Of a DNA stretch of 31,591 nt, positions 14,198-22,381 are shown in pieces. The notes below the pieces were generated by a model. The model saw only the letters and a program-made list of their open reading frames with translations, was not told the origin of the DNA and searched no databases. This DNA is from a virus. The DNA is taken from IMG/VR virus record IMGVR_UViG_3300025325_000102, positions 1 through 31,591 of that record; one strand, 5' to 3'. Within the stretch, counting starts at the first letter, position 1. Each line of letters begins with the position of its first letter. The translations under genes and the position numbers were made by a program.

Positions 14198-14607
14198 GTC
14201 GGATCGCCCTCCTTGTGCTCCGCACGCTCCGCACCGGCACCGCCCGGCAGAGGCAGTCGCCGCATGATTTCCCTGTGATCCTTTCTCAATTCTTCGATCG
14301 CGCTGATGCGTCCTTTTACCTGGTCATCTCTCGTGGCTTCCGCTAGCTGTCGAATCCCCTTCAGCTCCACGATCTCATCGCGCTGGATATCGGTCTGTTT
14401 TTCTTGCGTCCTGGCGATCTCCTGCAGGGTCGCGGATTGCTCGACCTGGACCTTCTCGATTTTTTCGATGAAGACCATGTGGCGATCCGCCAGGGGCTTG
14501 ACGACGTTTTTCGCCAGCCAGGTGCCCATGCGATAGAGCGCATAAACCAGCATCAGCAACAAGGCCGCCGTGATGCCAAAATCGGCAGCGATCTTGGTGA
14601 AGTCCAT
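14194..14607 (-). CDS. Membrane-anchored coiled-coil protein, possible lysis gene
   Basis: A 137-residue protein: short N-terminus (MDFTKIAADFG), one membrane segment (about 12-35), then a long charged coiled coil (about 45-120; EKIEKVQVEQSATLQEIART). The C-terminus is polar and acidic. Size and topology fit an i-spanin or a holin-associated protein, but no sequence motif proves it. It is the first of two coupled genes of the same design. No endolysin was found nearby. Confidence 0.7.
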   Translation of the reverse strand: MDFTKIAADFGITAALLLMLVYALYRMGTWLAKNVVKPLADRHMVFIEKIEKVQVEQSATLQEIARTQEKQTDIQRDEIVELKGIRQLAEATRDDQVKGRISAIEELRKDHREIMRRLPLPGGAGAERAEHKEGDPT

Positions 14608-14647
14608 TCATCTGCCCTTCTCAGATCACGTCACAGGGCGGCTATCC

Positions 14648-14998
14648 TCAGCCACGGGGCTGAGATGGCTTGTGCTGCCAGGACTGGATTCTGACTCGCA
14701 AGGCCCAGTACCACAGGACGCTCTTCAGTCCACACCAGGTTCCCTTGATCCACCAGGTCCACAGGATGAACCACGCAAGCCGTCGAGCCTCTTCGGCCCG
14801 ACAGTGGAAGAGCCACTGGTCGTGGTAACCAATCCACAGCATGTAGCCATCGTCGGAGGTATGGACCACATGAAATGGCCTGCCGTCCTCATCGGGGTGT
14901 CCGCATTCTAGCTCCAACTTGTCGCCAGGCGCTCGGATGTCCCCGCACCACCAGCCGCCGAGCCATCGGTAGAGTCTATTCGCTATGGCTAATCTCAT
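14648..14998 (-). CDS. Tryptophan-rich hypothetical protein
   Basis: A 116-residue protein starting at ATG 14998, which overlaps the upstream stop by ATGA; a longer frame upstream is an artefact. It is rich in Trp and Cys (YRWLGGWWCGDIRAPG, then LAWFILWTWWIKGTWCG). The C-terminal aromatic stretch may associate with a membrane. No family is recognised. Coupling to the small tail-associated gene at 14995..15324 supports late expression. Confidence 0.65.
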   Translation of the reverse strand: MRLAIANRLYRWLGGWWCGDIRAPGDKLELECGHPDEDGRPFHVVHTSDDGYMLWIGYHDQWLFHCRAEEARRLAWFILWTWWIKGTWCGLKSVLWYWALRVRIQSWQHKPSQPRG

Positions 14999-15324
14999 GT
15001 CACATCCACGTAATTCGAGACAAAGTCCGGTTGCGTTGTCGTAATGGCTCCCGCCAGCACAGCCGTCAAGCTCTTGTTCGTCGCGTCGAGAAACTGCGGT
15101 GGCTCCCACACGTACGTGTCGAGCGTCGTGATGGTGACGCGCTTCAAAATCCGTGTATTGGCCCCATGGACGTAACTGAGGGTCAGGGTCACGCTGGCCG
15201 TGTCGGCGTTGTAGAAGACGATGTTCCTCAGCAGCCGGCGCGTCGAGGCAGCGGGGGCGGCGACGACCGTCACGGGGGTCGTAGAATTGAGAGTGCCATT
15301 GTTGTTGATTTCCAGAAACGCCAT
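14995..15324 (-). CDS. Beta-sandwich tail-associated protein
   Basis: A 109-residue protein with a pattern seen in many small virion proteins encoded near fibres: RRLLRNIVFYNADTASVTLT, then KRVTITTLDTYVWEPPQFLD, then AVLAGAITTTQPDFVSNY. It would be a single beta-sandwich. It directly follows the fibre gene stop. A role as a fibre-base or decoration protein is inferred. No catalytic site is visible. Confidence 0.7.
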   Translation of the reverse strand: MAFLEINNNGTLNSTTPVTVVAAPAASTRRLLRNIVFYNADTASVTLTLSYVHGANTRILKRVTITTLDTYVWEPPQFLDATNKSLTAVLAGAITTTQPDFVSNYVDVT

Positions 15325-16956
15325 CTAGATCCCCAGGAAATTCCGCGACAGAAATTCCGATGCCGTGCTCGTGACGCCCGTTACGATCCCCCCCTTGGTC
15401 GTGACCCCAACACCGTCGCTGGTCGTGATCCCCGGGGTGCCGTTCACGGCGAACTGCGGCACCACCCCGGCCCCGTTGTGGGTCAGATCGCACAGCGTAT
15501 TGCTCAGGAAAGTATCGAGCCGCAGCCTCAGCAGATCCGACCCGTCGGCCAGGTCGAAAGAGATTTCCGACAACGTGGTGTTGAAGAAAATTCGGCTTGT
15601 CGTGACCCCGCCATTGTAGACAACAATACTCTGCGTATGTTTGATCCAGATGTCTGAGCCGAAGTACGCGATGCCGTCGAACTGCGCCTTTGCCCCCGTG
15701 ATGCTAATCGAGACCCCACCGGCCACCACAAGGGTTTCGACCGTCTTGTTGCCGGCCCCGAGAAACTGATCCACCAGGTTGACGATGCCCTTGGTGGTGC
15801 TGTTGGCCTCGGCGAGGTTCTGCCACGTCGGGTCCCCCGAGGTCGTGGCGGTCACGACCTGACCCGTGGTGCCGGCAGCCGTGACCCCCACGGGGCTAGT
15901 GCCGTTGCCGAACAGGATGCCGCGCAGGGTAAAGCTGGTGGCTCCAGTGCCACCCAGATTCACGTCGAGCGTGTTACCCGCTGATTTGCCAGTAATGATG
16001 CCGCCCGTGATGGTCCAGTTGTTGGCCGGTGTCGCGATGGTGTCGTAGAGGCCGCGGCTGACCGTGGTGCCACCATCGGGACTGATCCCAAATGCGGGCG
16101 TAGCGGAGACATCACCTGCTTCAGAAGAGAAGATGGCCAACGCCTGGTTCGGGCCGGTAGCACCACGCAATCGCCATTTGAACGTGCTGCCTACGATCGC
16201 GCTGTGAAAAACCCCGTCAATCCCATTGTCGCTCGATAGGCCCACCGCCGAGGAGCCACCGACAAAATAGACGGTCCCGAGCGCACCACCTACGGCCAGG
16301 CCAAAGGCATCGAATTTACCTCCGGCAAAAACATTGCTAACGAACGTCTTATCGCCCGACCCCATCGTCTGGGCAACGAGCGACACAATGCCCCGCTGGG
16401 TCGCCGAGGCATCCGCATGATCGATTCGGGCCACGCCAGCGCTGGGCGTGCTGACTACGTAGCCATCCGCCTGGTCGAATTCCAGGGTGGTGACCATCGT
16501 GACGGTGGGGGCAAGGTCGACCTCGCGAACCGTCAGGGTCCCGGCCCCACCGCCCATGGAGGGCGTCTCGAATAGGTAGAAGTCGCCCTCAGGAGCCAGG
16601 AAAAGTCGCACGATCGTGTTGATCGTCACACTGCTGCCATCGCTCGCGTAGGCGGGCAGCACGCTCGTGGTGCCGCTCAGCCCGATGGTGTTGTCGGTGA
16701 AGTTGCCGCTGGTGTCGGTCTTCTGCTGGGTCCAGGCGTGCGGGGTCGGGGGCCCGCCGCCCGCGGCCGTGATCTTGCCCCAGATGCTGACAGGCTGGCG
16801 GACGACCAGCTGAAACCCGGTTCCGTCGCGCGTCACCTCGATCCCGGAGCCTTCCACGCGATCGTGAGCTTCGACCTCGTGGCCGAGGCGATTCAGCTCG
16901 CCCGCGGAAAGCTGGCCGGCAGGCTCGATAAGGGGGAACGGTTGTAGCGGCATCAT
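15325..16956 (-). CDS. Tail fibre/tip protein
   Basis: A 543-residue fibre-type protein. The N-terminal region (about 1-170) is a folded domain, including RLFLAPEGDFYLFETPS. The rest is a Gly/Thr/Ser-rich shaft containing two related copies of a module that starts (Q/T)(R/K)GIV(S/N)LV and continues with GxGxKT(F/V)xxxxVxxG. It has no peptidase motif. It is the first gene below the lone plus-strand gene, so its transcript must either read through that gene or start in the 100-bp gap, where no clear promoter is seen. The ribosome site before the double ATG is weak. Confidence 0.75.
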   Translation of the reverse strand: MMPLQPFPLIEPAGQLSAGELNRLGHEVEAHDRVEGSGIEVTRDGTGFQLVVRQPVSIWGKITAAGGGPPTPHAWTQQKTDTSGNFTDNTIGLSGTTSVLPAYASDGSSVTINTIVRLFLAPEGDFYLFETPSMGGGAGTLTVREVDLAPTVTMVTTLEFDQADGYVVSTPSAGVARIDHADASATQRGIVSLVAQTMGSGDKTFVSNVFAGGKFDAFGLAVGGALGTVYFVGGSSAVGLSSDNGIDGVFHSAIVGSTFKWRLRGATGPNQALAIFSSEAGDVSATPAFGISPDGGTTVSRGLYDTIATPANNWTITGGIITGKSAGNTLDVNLGGTGATSFTLRGILFGNGTSPVGVTAAGTTGQVVTATTSGDPTWQNLAEANSTTKGIVNLVDQFLGAGNKTVETLVVAGGVSISITGAKAQFDGIAYFGSDIWIKHTQSIVVYNGGVTTSRIFFNTTLSEISFDLADGSDLLRLRLDTFLSNTLCDLTHNGAGVVPQFAVNGTPGITTSDGVGVTTKGGIVTGVTSTASEFLSRNFLGI

Positions 16957-17056
16957 GACACCAAAGACTTAGGAATTCCGGGATTTTTCCTTGCTCTCCA
17001 TCCTGCCCATCGTTCAGCTGCTAGTAGCCCGCGCAAAGTCTCCAGGAGAATCCGTC

Positions 17057-17365
17057 ATGACCGACCGTGCACGCCTTGGCCTGATTGCCTGCTTGATCAC
17101 ATTCATCACCTGCGTCTGCCCCTGCCTGTTGCTGATCCAGGCCGGCGTGCAAACTGTCAAACCTGCCGCGGCGTCCTCGATCCGGGCAGCTGTACCATCA
17201 ATAGCCGGCACAGTGCCATCCACAACGCAAGTCCCGCAAGGCTTGCGTTCCCAGGACAAGGCGGCCATCGATTATGCTGAAAGCGTGCGCCGGAAAAACG
17301 CCGCCGACGCCGAGGATGCCGCCATTGATCGATTCAACAATCGCCATCTTTTCCAGGGGCGCTGA
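17057..17365 (+). CDS. Lone plus-strand single-pass membrane protein
   Basis: A 102-residue protein on the opposite strand to the whole late operon. I chose ATG 17057 because AGGAGAA lies six bases before it; a longer frame upstream lacks a site. Residues 7-30 are a hydrophobic, Cys-rich membrane segment (LIACLITFITCVCPCLLLIQ), followed by an Ala/Pro/Ser/Thr linker and a charged C-terminal helix (KAAIDYAESVRRKNAADAED). Its TGA abuts the stop of the convergent tail gene (TGATCA), leaving no terminator. It looks like an inserted accessory gene expressed independently. It might modify the envelope or block superinfection. Family unknown. Confidence 0.7.
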   Translation: MTDRARLGLIACLITFITCVCPCLLLIQAGVQTVKPAAASSIRAAVPSIAGTVPSTTQVPQGLRSQDKAAIDYAESVRRKNAADAEDAAIDRFNNRHLFQGR

Positions 17366-18559
17366 TCAAATCGTCGTGATTGAAGGAACCTCGAACAGCT
17401 TGGCGAAGTCCACCGACGTATAGGGCTTCAGCCCCGAACCATCGTTCGCCACCACGGCCTCGAACCGAGGGCCGCCGGCCGCATTGCGCCGGTACGCTAC
17501 ATTCCAGCCAGTAGGCCGAAATTTGAACTTGTAGCTGATCTCCCACTGAATTTTCCCCGTCGTGGCACGATAGCGCCTGGTGTTAGGAGCTTCAAAGAGC
17601 AGTGTCTCGGCCGGGTAGCAGTTATCAAACAGCACAGAGTTGACCGAGCCGATACACCCTTCGATGTTCATCTCGGGGACTTCGGGAACTTCGCGCCAAA
17701 TGTACGTCAGCTCCTTCGTGGGAAGGACCTTGGCGAAGCCGGTTACGATCGGTTGGTTGTCCGAGACGAACTTGAACGATTGGCCCGGCAACTCGATAGA
17801 CTGAGACGCATAGGTGTAGTAACGGGACACGTAACGGGATAATTCTTTCAGAGAGGACGCCGCAGCCACGCCATCGCTCTCTACCTGATAATCCAGCGCC
17901 CGGTACGTGATGGCCATCCGGGCGTAGCCATCGGTGTTGTTGTCGGTGTCGTAGAAGTAGAGTTGGCCGTTCTGCCCCTTGCCGGGAATCCCGATCCCTT
18001 CCATGATGCGGGCTTCGACCGCGTAGAGCCACGGATACTCCCGGTGCTGGGCCGGGGGCGTGCGCAGCAGCAGCCCCTTGCCGGCACTCTTGGCCACCAG
18101 GCCGCTGGCAGCCGCACTAGATACGTTCCTGTCCAGCGTCCAGGTGCTGGCCCCCGTGGAGACGACCTTGTAGGTGCCGGCGATGAAGTTGGCGCCACTG
18201 TAGACGACGAGCAAACGGTCCACGTCCACGGCTTGGACCGTGAAGCCAGTGATCGTGATGGTTGCCGAGGCCGCTGCGGTCGTGGCCGTGATGGTGGAGC
18301 CATCGAACGACACGTTCTTCGGCTGCGTCGAGAACGAGATATTGGAACTGTGGCCAAGGAGCGACTCGATAAACCGATCCTTTGAACGCCACAAAACGTC
18401 GTAGACCTCGAGCGCCTGGGAGTTGTCCGAAACGAACTGGACCTCGTAATCCGGCCGCCGATTCGCGGATGGCAGACTCAACAACTTCCCGACGTTCAGG
18501 ACTAAGCCCGAATCGTTCAGAATCGTGGCCGAATTGGTAACGGACGTGAAGGTAGGCAT
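17366..18559 (-). CDS. Tail protein, possible distal tail or hub component
   Basis: A 397-residue protein directly after the tape measure gene, coupled by TAATG. That position usually holds the distal tail or hub protein, but I see no decisive motif. An inserted beta-rich module (about 90-165; RLLVVYSGANFIAGTYKVVS) resembles mobile insert domains found in many virion proteins. The rest includes YPWLYAVEARIMEGIG and KELTYIWREVPEVPEMNIEG. The C-terminal half is conserved-looking mixed alpha/beta. A tail structural role is likely; the exact place is uncertain. Confidence 0.7.
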   Translation of the reverse strand: MPTFTSVTNSATILNDSGLVLNVGKLLSLPSANRRPDYEVQFVSDNSQALEVYDVLWRSKDRFIESLLGHSSNISFSTQPKNVSFDGSTITATTAAASATITITGFTVQAVDVDRLLVVYSGANFIAGTYKVVSTGASTWTLDRNVSSAAASGLVAKSAGKGLLLRTPPAQHREYPWLYAVEARIMEGIGIPGKGQNGQLYFYDTDNNTDGYARMAITYRALDYQVESDGVAAASSLKELSRYVSRYYTYASQSIELPGQSFKFVSDNQPIVTGFAKVLPTKELTYIWREVPEVPEMNIEGCIGSVNSVLFDNCYPAETLLFEAPNTRRYRATTGKIQWEISYKFKFRPTGWNVAYRRNAAGGPRFEAVVANDGSGLKPYTSVDFAKLFEVPSITTI

Positions 18560-19722
18560 TACCGTGCCACCGCGGGCCGTAGCTGTCCAAGCTTGTCGTT
18601 CGTCATCTGCTGGGCCTCCAGCATCTGCTTCTGAACTTCCAGTTGCTGCTGCTCTACCGTCTTCCCCTGGGCGCCCAGGTCGGCCTTCAGAGCCGCAATC
18701 TGGACGCGCTCGAACACTTTCCCCACATCCTCAAACCCCCCGCCACCCGGTTCCAGGCGGGCACGATTGCCGGCCTTTCGGTCCGCTTCAGGCTTGACCA
18801 GTCCAAGGCCCTCCAGCAGGTCGCGCAGGTTCTTGGCCATGTTGCCAATCAGTTCGGCAACGAACTTCAGTACCGGCACCAGGGTGGCGATAAGGGCACT
18901 GGCCAGTTCAACCACCAGGTCGATCAAGGGCTTGAATGCGTCAATGACCAGCGATGCCAACTCGGCGAAAGCGCCGAAGAGGGGCTTCAGAGCATCGAAC
19001 AATTTCCCCAGGGCCGCACGCCCTTTTTCGGTCCCGAGGAAGATAGCCGCCAGGGCCGTCACGATCGCCCCAATGACGATCAGGATGCCGCCCGTGACGC
19101 CGTTCAAACCTGTAAACGCTACCGTCAAGGCCTGAATGCCCGCCACGACCAGCGAGATCCCGCCTACCAACTTGGGCAACACGGTCGCGACTGCCAGGAC
19201 CGCCACGCCCGCAAGGGCAAAATTGGCAATCAGGTCCCTCGTTTGATCCGATAGGCCGCGGAAGAACTCGGCCAACCGGGCCACGATATCGACCACCTTG
19301 TTGATGATGGGAGCGAAGATGTCGCCGACGGCGCGGCCCAGACGCTCGAACTGAAACGCCAGGGCATTGGCCTGAACGGTCCCCCGGAGCCCAACTGCCA
19401 CCAGGGCGGACAGGCTCGCTGCAGCGACCTGTAGGGGCCGGACCAGACCCGTGACAGCCCCAAGTTGCTCCTGAAAGCGCCCGATCTGCTGACCGAACCG
19501 GGCCAGGTGAGCCCCCACGGTCCCTAGCTCGGCTCTCAGGACCGCAAAATCTCGGGCCCTCTCGATAACAAGTTTTTCTTGCAGGAACTGCCGCAGGAAC
19601 CCGAACCGGACCGAGCGATCAACGAGGTCCAATTGCTGCCGCATGGAGCGCAGCTCATCACTGAAAGCGACGAAGCCTTTGGCAGAGATCTCGACAAACA
19701 GCTCGGCCAATTTGAATGCCAC
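18559..19722 (-). CDS. Tape measure protein
   Basis: Sets tail length and helps DNA entry. I chose GTG 19722 (387 residues, starting MAFKLAELFVEISAKGF) because GAGG is eight bases before it and it closely follows the end of the frameshifted chaperone frame. The N-terminus is a long helix, and hydrophobic stretches (about 175-235; LAGVAVLAVATVLPKLVGGI and ILIVIGAIVTALAAIFLG) are typical of tape measures. It is short for the family, so the tail should be short, around 60 nm if the usual 0.15 nm per residue applies. It lies after the tail chaperone as in most siphoviruses. Confidence 0.85.
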   Translation of the reverse strand: MAFKLAELFVEISAKGFVAFSDELRSMRQQLDLVDRSVRFGFLRQFLQEKLVIERARDFAVLRAELGTVGAHLARFGQQIGRFQEQLGAVTGLVRPLQVAAASLSALVAVGLRGTVQANALAFQFERLGRAVGDIFAPIINKVVDIVARLAEFFRGLSDQTRDLIANFALAGVAVLAVATVLPKLVGGISLVVAGIQALTVAFTGLNGVTGGILIVIGAIVTALAAIFLGTEKGRAALGKLFDALKPLFGAFAELASLVIDAFKPLIDLVVELASALIATLVPVLKFVAELIGNMAKNLRDLLEGLGLVKPEADRKAGNRARLEPGGGGFEDVGKVFERVQIAALKADLGAQGKTVEQQQLEVQKQMLEAQQMTNDKLGQLRPAVAR

Positions 19723-19727
19723 GATTG

Positions 19728-20407
19728 CTACCTCGCCTGCTCCAGCCGTTGCCGCGGTGTCAGGGACCGCCACCACTCCGCATACGCTTCCAGGTCCGCC
19801 TGGCCCATGACGCCAGGACTGCCGCCCTGTGGGGCCGGGTCGTTCTTCTCCAGGTACAGGACCATCTCGGGGATGGTCATTTGATCCAGTTCCCAGGGCC
19901 GCAGGTGGCGTTCCTGGAGCAGAAACCGGTCAATCGTCCGAAGGTCAATGGCGCCCGGCGGAGGGTCTTGCTCGCCGGGCCCTATTCGTTTCCCAGGGCC
20001 GGCACAGCCCCGGATGCCTGGTCGAACTTCTCCTGCATCACCTTTAGGCCCAATTCCAGCACGATCTGCCAGCCCTCTTCTTCCCCCGCTTCGGGCTGAT
20101 ACTTGCGCAACAGTAGATACGCCAGGTAAGCTGCGCCTTCCACGGAGCCCAGCAACCCATTCACCTTCGGGCTGCCGAGACCGAGGTGAATGGCCTTTTC
20201 ATCCAGGGCCTTCCGAACAATCTCGCCCGCCACCTTCTCGGGCAACCGGTCAATAATCCGGAGGGCCTCTTCGACCGGATCTGGCAGCTGGGTCTTGGCC
20301 CAGTCCATCCATTGCCGCCAGGTCGCTCGATCAAACCGAGCAAGCTTCCAGGTCCGTCCCAACGCCTGGACTTCCGTCTCGCGCCCCAAGTGGGCCATAA
20401 AATCCAC
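19728..20407 (-). CDS. Tail assembly chaperone fusion (G-T), made by -1 frameshift
   Basis: If ribosomes slip back one base at GGGAAAC (19988..19994), the 140-residue upstream protein is extended by 86 residues to 226, ending at 19728. The extension contains PGAIDLRTIDRFLLQERHLR, TIPEMVLYLEKNDP and YAEWWRSLTPRQRLEQAR. It has good coding bias and no start or ribosome site of its own. Lambda and many siphoviruses make gpG and gpGT in this way to load the tape measure with tail tube subunits. Slippery site, stem-loop and gene order all fit. Confidence 0.8.
19953..19994 (-). promoter_or_regulatory. Programmed -1 ribosomal frameshift site
   Basis: In the zero frame the codons are CTG GGA AAC, giving a canonical G GGA AAC heptamer at 19988..19994. 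Seven bases downstream a perfect 8-bp stem (GCCCGGCG / CGCCGGGC at 19973..19980 and 19953..19960) encloses a 12-base loop. The zero-frame stop (TAG) lies between them. Confidence 0.85.
19982..20407 (-). CDS. Tail assembly chaperone, short form (G-like)
   Basis: A 141-residue mainly helical protein between the tail tube and tape measure genes. The start is GTG 20407, preceded by GGGGAG at good spacing; an internal ATG three codons later is less well placed. Motifs include RATWRQWMDWAKTQLPDPVE and VEGAAYLAYLLLRKYQP. Its last codons contain the slippery heptamer. It coats the tape measure during tail assembly in related phages; it is not expected in the mature virion. Confidence 0.8.
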   Translation of the reverse strand: MDFMAHLGRETEVQALGRTWKLARFDRATWRQWMDWAKTQLPDPVEEALRIIDRLPEKVAGEIVRKALDEKAIHLGLGSPKVNGLLGSVEGAAYLAYLLLRKYQPEAGEEEGWQIVLELGLKVMQEKFDQASGAVPALGNE

Positions 20408-20421
20408 TACCGTACTCCCCT

Positions 20422-20838
20422 TTAGGTCGGATACGTCACAGTCGCCACGGTGCTGGCGTCTAGACCGACGTCAAAGTTGTAATTCATCAAACCATTGACC
20501 GGAGATGCGTAATTGACCTTGGTGATCAAAACGCCCATGGTGAATTTGTTGTTGACCCCGGCGCCGGTGGCAAGCGTAACGGTGCCTTTGACCCCGGCTT
20601 TGATTTGTGGCGGGGTCGCGTGCGGGAAGGCCGCAAGATCATAGTTGGCCGTCACGTTGGAGAGAAAATCGTAGATTCCGGCGATGCAGGCTTGCAGGCC
20701 TCCTGTGCCGCTGTGGGTCGTGATGAGTCGCACGACTTCTTCGCCGCCAGTCCAGCCGGTAATATTGAGAGTCGTGGCGGCCCCAGCCCCCACCGCCTGG
20801 AACGTGACCGGATTCGAGAACCCTGCGACGAACGCCAT
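20422..20838 (-). CDS. Major tail tube protein
   Basis: A 138-residue protein that forms the tail tube. It is beta-rich: VTFQAVGAGAATTLNITGWT, IKAGVKGTVTLATGAG, and an end MNYNFDVGLDASTVATVTYP. Size, position before the chaperone pair and composition match small siphovirus tube proteins. A single tube gene and no sheath gene indicate a non-contractile tail. The ribosome site (GAGG, six bases, ATG) is good. Confidence 0.8.
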   Translation of the reverse strand: MAFVAGFSNPVTFQAVGAGAATTLNITGWTGGEEVVRLITTHSGTGGLQACIAGIYDFLSNVTANYDLAAFPHATPPQIKAGVKGTVTLATGAGVNNKFTMGVLITKVNYASPVNGLMNYNFDVGLDASTVATVTYPT

Positions 20839-20846
20839 ACCTCACC

Positions 20847-21026
20847 TCACGGTTGTTTCTTCGTAGATGCCTTCGGGTCCAGCCACGTCCCACAGGTGCA
20901 GGGGAACGGTTTCAACTCACGCGAACCCTGGGCACGGCCGCACTCGGGGCAGCGGACTGCAACGATCATGTCCACGCCTTCGCCATACACGATTGCCTGT
21001 ACTTCCTTCGGCTCTGACTCGCTCAT
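20847..21026 (-). CDS. Small zinc-ribbon protein
   Basis: A 59-residue protein whose ATG overlaps the upstream stop by ATGA. It has VRCPECGRAQGSREL and PFPCTCGTWLD: four cysteines in CxxC and CxC knuckles, a likely zinc ribbon. It ends with a basic tail (KASTKKQP). Similar tiny zinc ribbons are common in phage late operons. The role may be in assembly or nucleic-acid binding, but this is unknown. Confidence 0.75.
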   Translation of the reverse strand: MSESEPKEVQAIVYGEGVDMIVAVRCPECGRAQGSRELKPFPCTCGTWLDPKASTKKQP

Positions 21027-21556
21027 GGGGACCCCAGTATTACGATGTCGTAGATCACCGCGCTCGCTGTAGGGTTGTTGACCCGCAGAACCTTACTGGT
21101 CCCGCTGACCGTCCACTGGTCAATCTGGTTGTCCTTAAAAAACAGATTCTGAACTTCTTCTGTGTGAGTCGTGGCCCCAAACCATGCCTGCCAGGGATTA
21201 GATGCCGCGGCGCCGAGAACGAGCCGTACCGTCGTCGCCGGGGTCACGATGCGAAAGAAAACCCACGCCACCTTGGTCAACGCCAGCGCCTGGCCAAAGG
21301 CATTGAGGATCGAGGCATTGTTGAGATCCAAATCATCATTTGCTCCCGCCCCAACGCTCCGGCGATCGTGCCAAAGATTGGTCGCCTGGTTGGCGGCAGT
21401 GCCATTGCTCAGGACGTTCTGGATCGCGGCGAAATTCGTCGAGCCGGGCACCAAGGCATCTGGGATGCTGTTCTGAGCCGACGCGGTACCAAACGCCTCA
21501 GTCAAAACGGCGTTGAAATCCAGGAAGTACTTGGCCGCCAGATCGAACGTCGGCAC
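21023..21556 (-). CDS. Tail-region structural protein
   Basis: A 177-residue protein starting at GTG 21556, coupled to the tail terminator (TAGTG). Sequence is mixed alpha/beta with NAFGQALALTKVAWVFFRIV and a C-terminal TSKVLRVNNPTASAVIYDIV, suggesting a beta-sandwich. No named family is recognised. Its place between tail terminator and tube suggests a minor tail or second tube-associated protein. Confidence 0.7.
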   Translation of the reverse strand: MPTFDLAAKYFLDFNAVLTEAFGTASAQNSIPDALVPGSTNFAAIQNVLSNGTAANQATNLWHDRRSVGAGANDDLDLNNASILNAFGQALALTKVAWVFFRIVTPATTVRLVLGAAASNPWQAWFGATTHTEEVQNLFFKDNQIDQWTVSGTSKVLRVNNPTASAVIYDIVILGSP

Positions 21557-21972
21557 TACGTCCTCGCTCTCTGGATCATGACTCGATAGTCAACCGTCAC
21601 CCCGTACACGATCTCGCCATCCGGCGCCCGCAGCTCATCCGCCTGCGGTAGGTAGCCTTCGCGGTACAGAGCCAACGTCACGGCACTGGTGAACGTCAGG
21701 GCCGCGAAGTCGAACGCCGCCTTGAGCAGATCGGCCGCCGCTTCTGCCGTCGCCAGTCCCTTGGCAAAGACGACAAACTGAATCAGCGACGATTCCACGT
21801 ACGGGGAACCCGTCGACCACTCCACCGTCTGACCCGTCGTCAGCAGCACGCAGAACGGCAGGGCCGTCGTCTCCGGCACCTGGCCCATCCAGAGGCCACC
21901 CGGCACCGCAGCCACCAGCGCGGCCGAGGCGTTGAACTTCACCAGCAGGGCACCGAACAGGCTGTCGGCCAC
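21556..21972 (-). CDS. Tail terminator/completion protein
   Basis: A 138-residue protein starting at GTG 21972 with GGAGG eight bases before it. The pattern fits the gp17/DUF3168-like group that ends tail tube growth and joins the head: FNASAALVAAVPGGLWMGQV, TALPFCVLLTTGQTVEWSTG, SSLIQFVVFAKGLATAEAA, and a C-terminal strand GVTVDYRVMIQR. Gene order (neck, terminator, tube) agrees. Confidence 0.75.
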   Translation of the reverse strand: MADSLFGALLVKFNASAALVAAVPGGLWMGQVPETTALPFCVLLTTGQTVEWSTGSPYVESSLIQFVVFAKGLATAEAAADLLKAAFDFAALTFTSAVTLALYREGYLPQADELRAPDGEIVYGVTVDYRVMIQRART

Positions 21973-21988
21973 GCATCACGCCTCCGGC

Positions 21989-22372
21989 CTAGAATCGCCC
22001 CATAATCGCCAGCAGCTCATGCCGGATAGCCAAGATCGTTCGGACCAGCCATGGATGGTTCCCGAATTCGTGTACGCGCCCATAGATGACATTGGTTCCG
22101 ATCCGAGCCACCAACTTATCGTCGTTGAACTCCTGCGTCACGCTCGCCCGCAGCCGGCCACTTAGCTTGCGCGGCGGCGCCCCCGGGGTCGCGGGCACGG
22201 TGGCCCGATAGTAGATAATGCCGGTAGCCGATTTTACCCGTTTCCGTGGAGCCGGCACGCTCAGCGTCTCTTTGAGTCGCCTGCTCGCATGAAAGGCGGC
22301 CTTGCGGAAGCTGCGAGCAACGAGCTTTCGCACTTCGTCAGACACCTGGGCACCGTTCCATTGCAACGTCAT
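21989..22372 (-). CDS. HK97 gp10-like neck protein
   Basis: A 127-residue protein of the HK97 gp10 family. It has a basic N-terminal helix (DEVRKLVARSFRKAAFHASR) and the signature GRLRASVTQEF, then ARIGTNVIYGRVHEFGNHPW near the C-terminus. Members join head and tail at the neck. It stands between head closure and tail terminator, as in HK97-like phages. The ribosome site is modest (GGTGCAGGG next to ATG). Confidence 0.8.
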   Translation of the reverse strand: MTLQWNGAQVSDEVRKLVARSFRKAAFHASRRLKETLSVPAPRKRVKSATGIIYYRATVPATPGAPPRKLSGRLRASVTQEFNDDKLVARIGTNVIYGRVHEFGNHPWLVRTILAIRHELLAIMGRF

Positions 22373-22381
22373 CCCTGCACC

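Noticed and set aside
14999-15493. N-terminal extension of the Trp-rich gene up to 15493
   Set aside because: It is out of frame with two supported genes; the ATGA overlap at 14998 gives a natural start.
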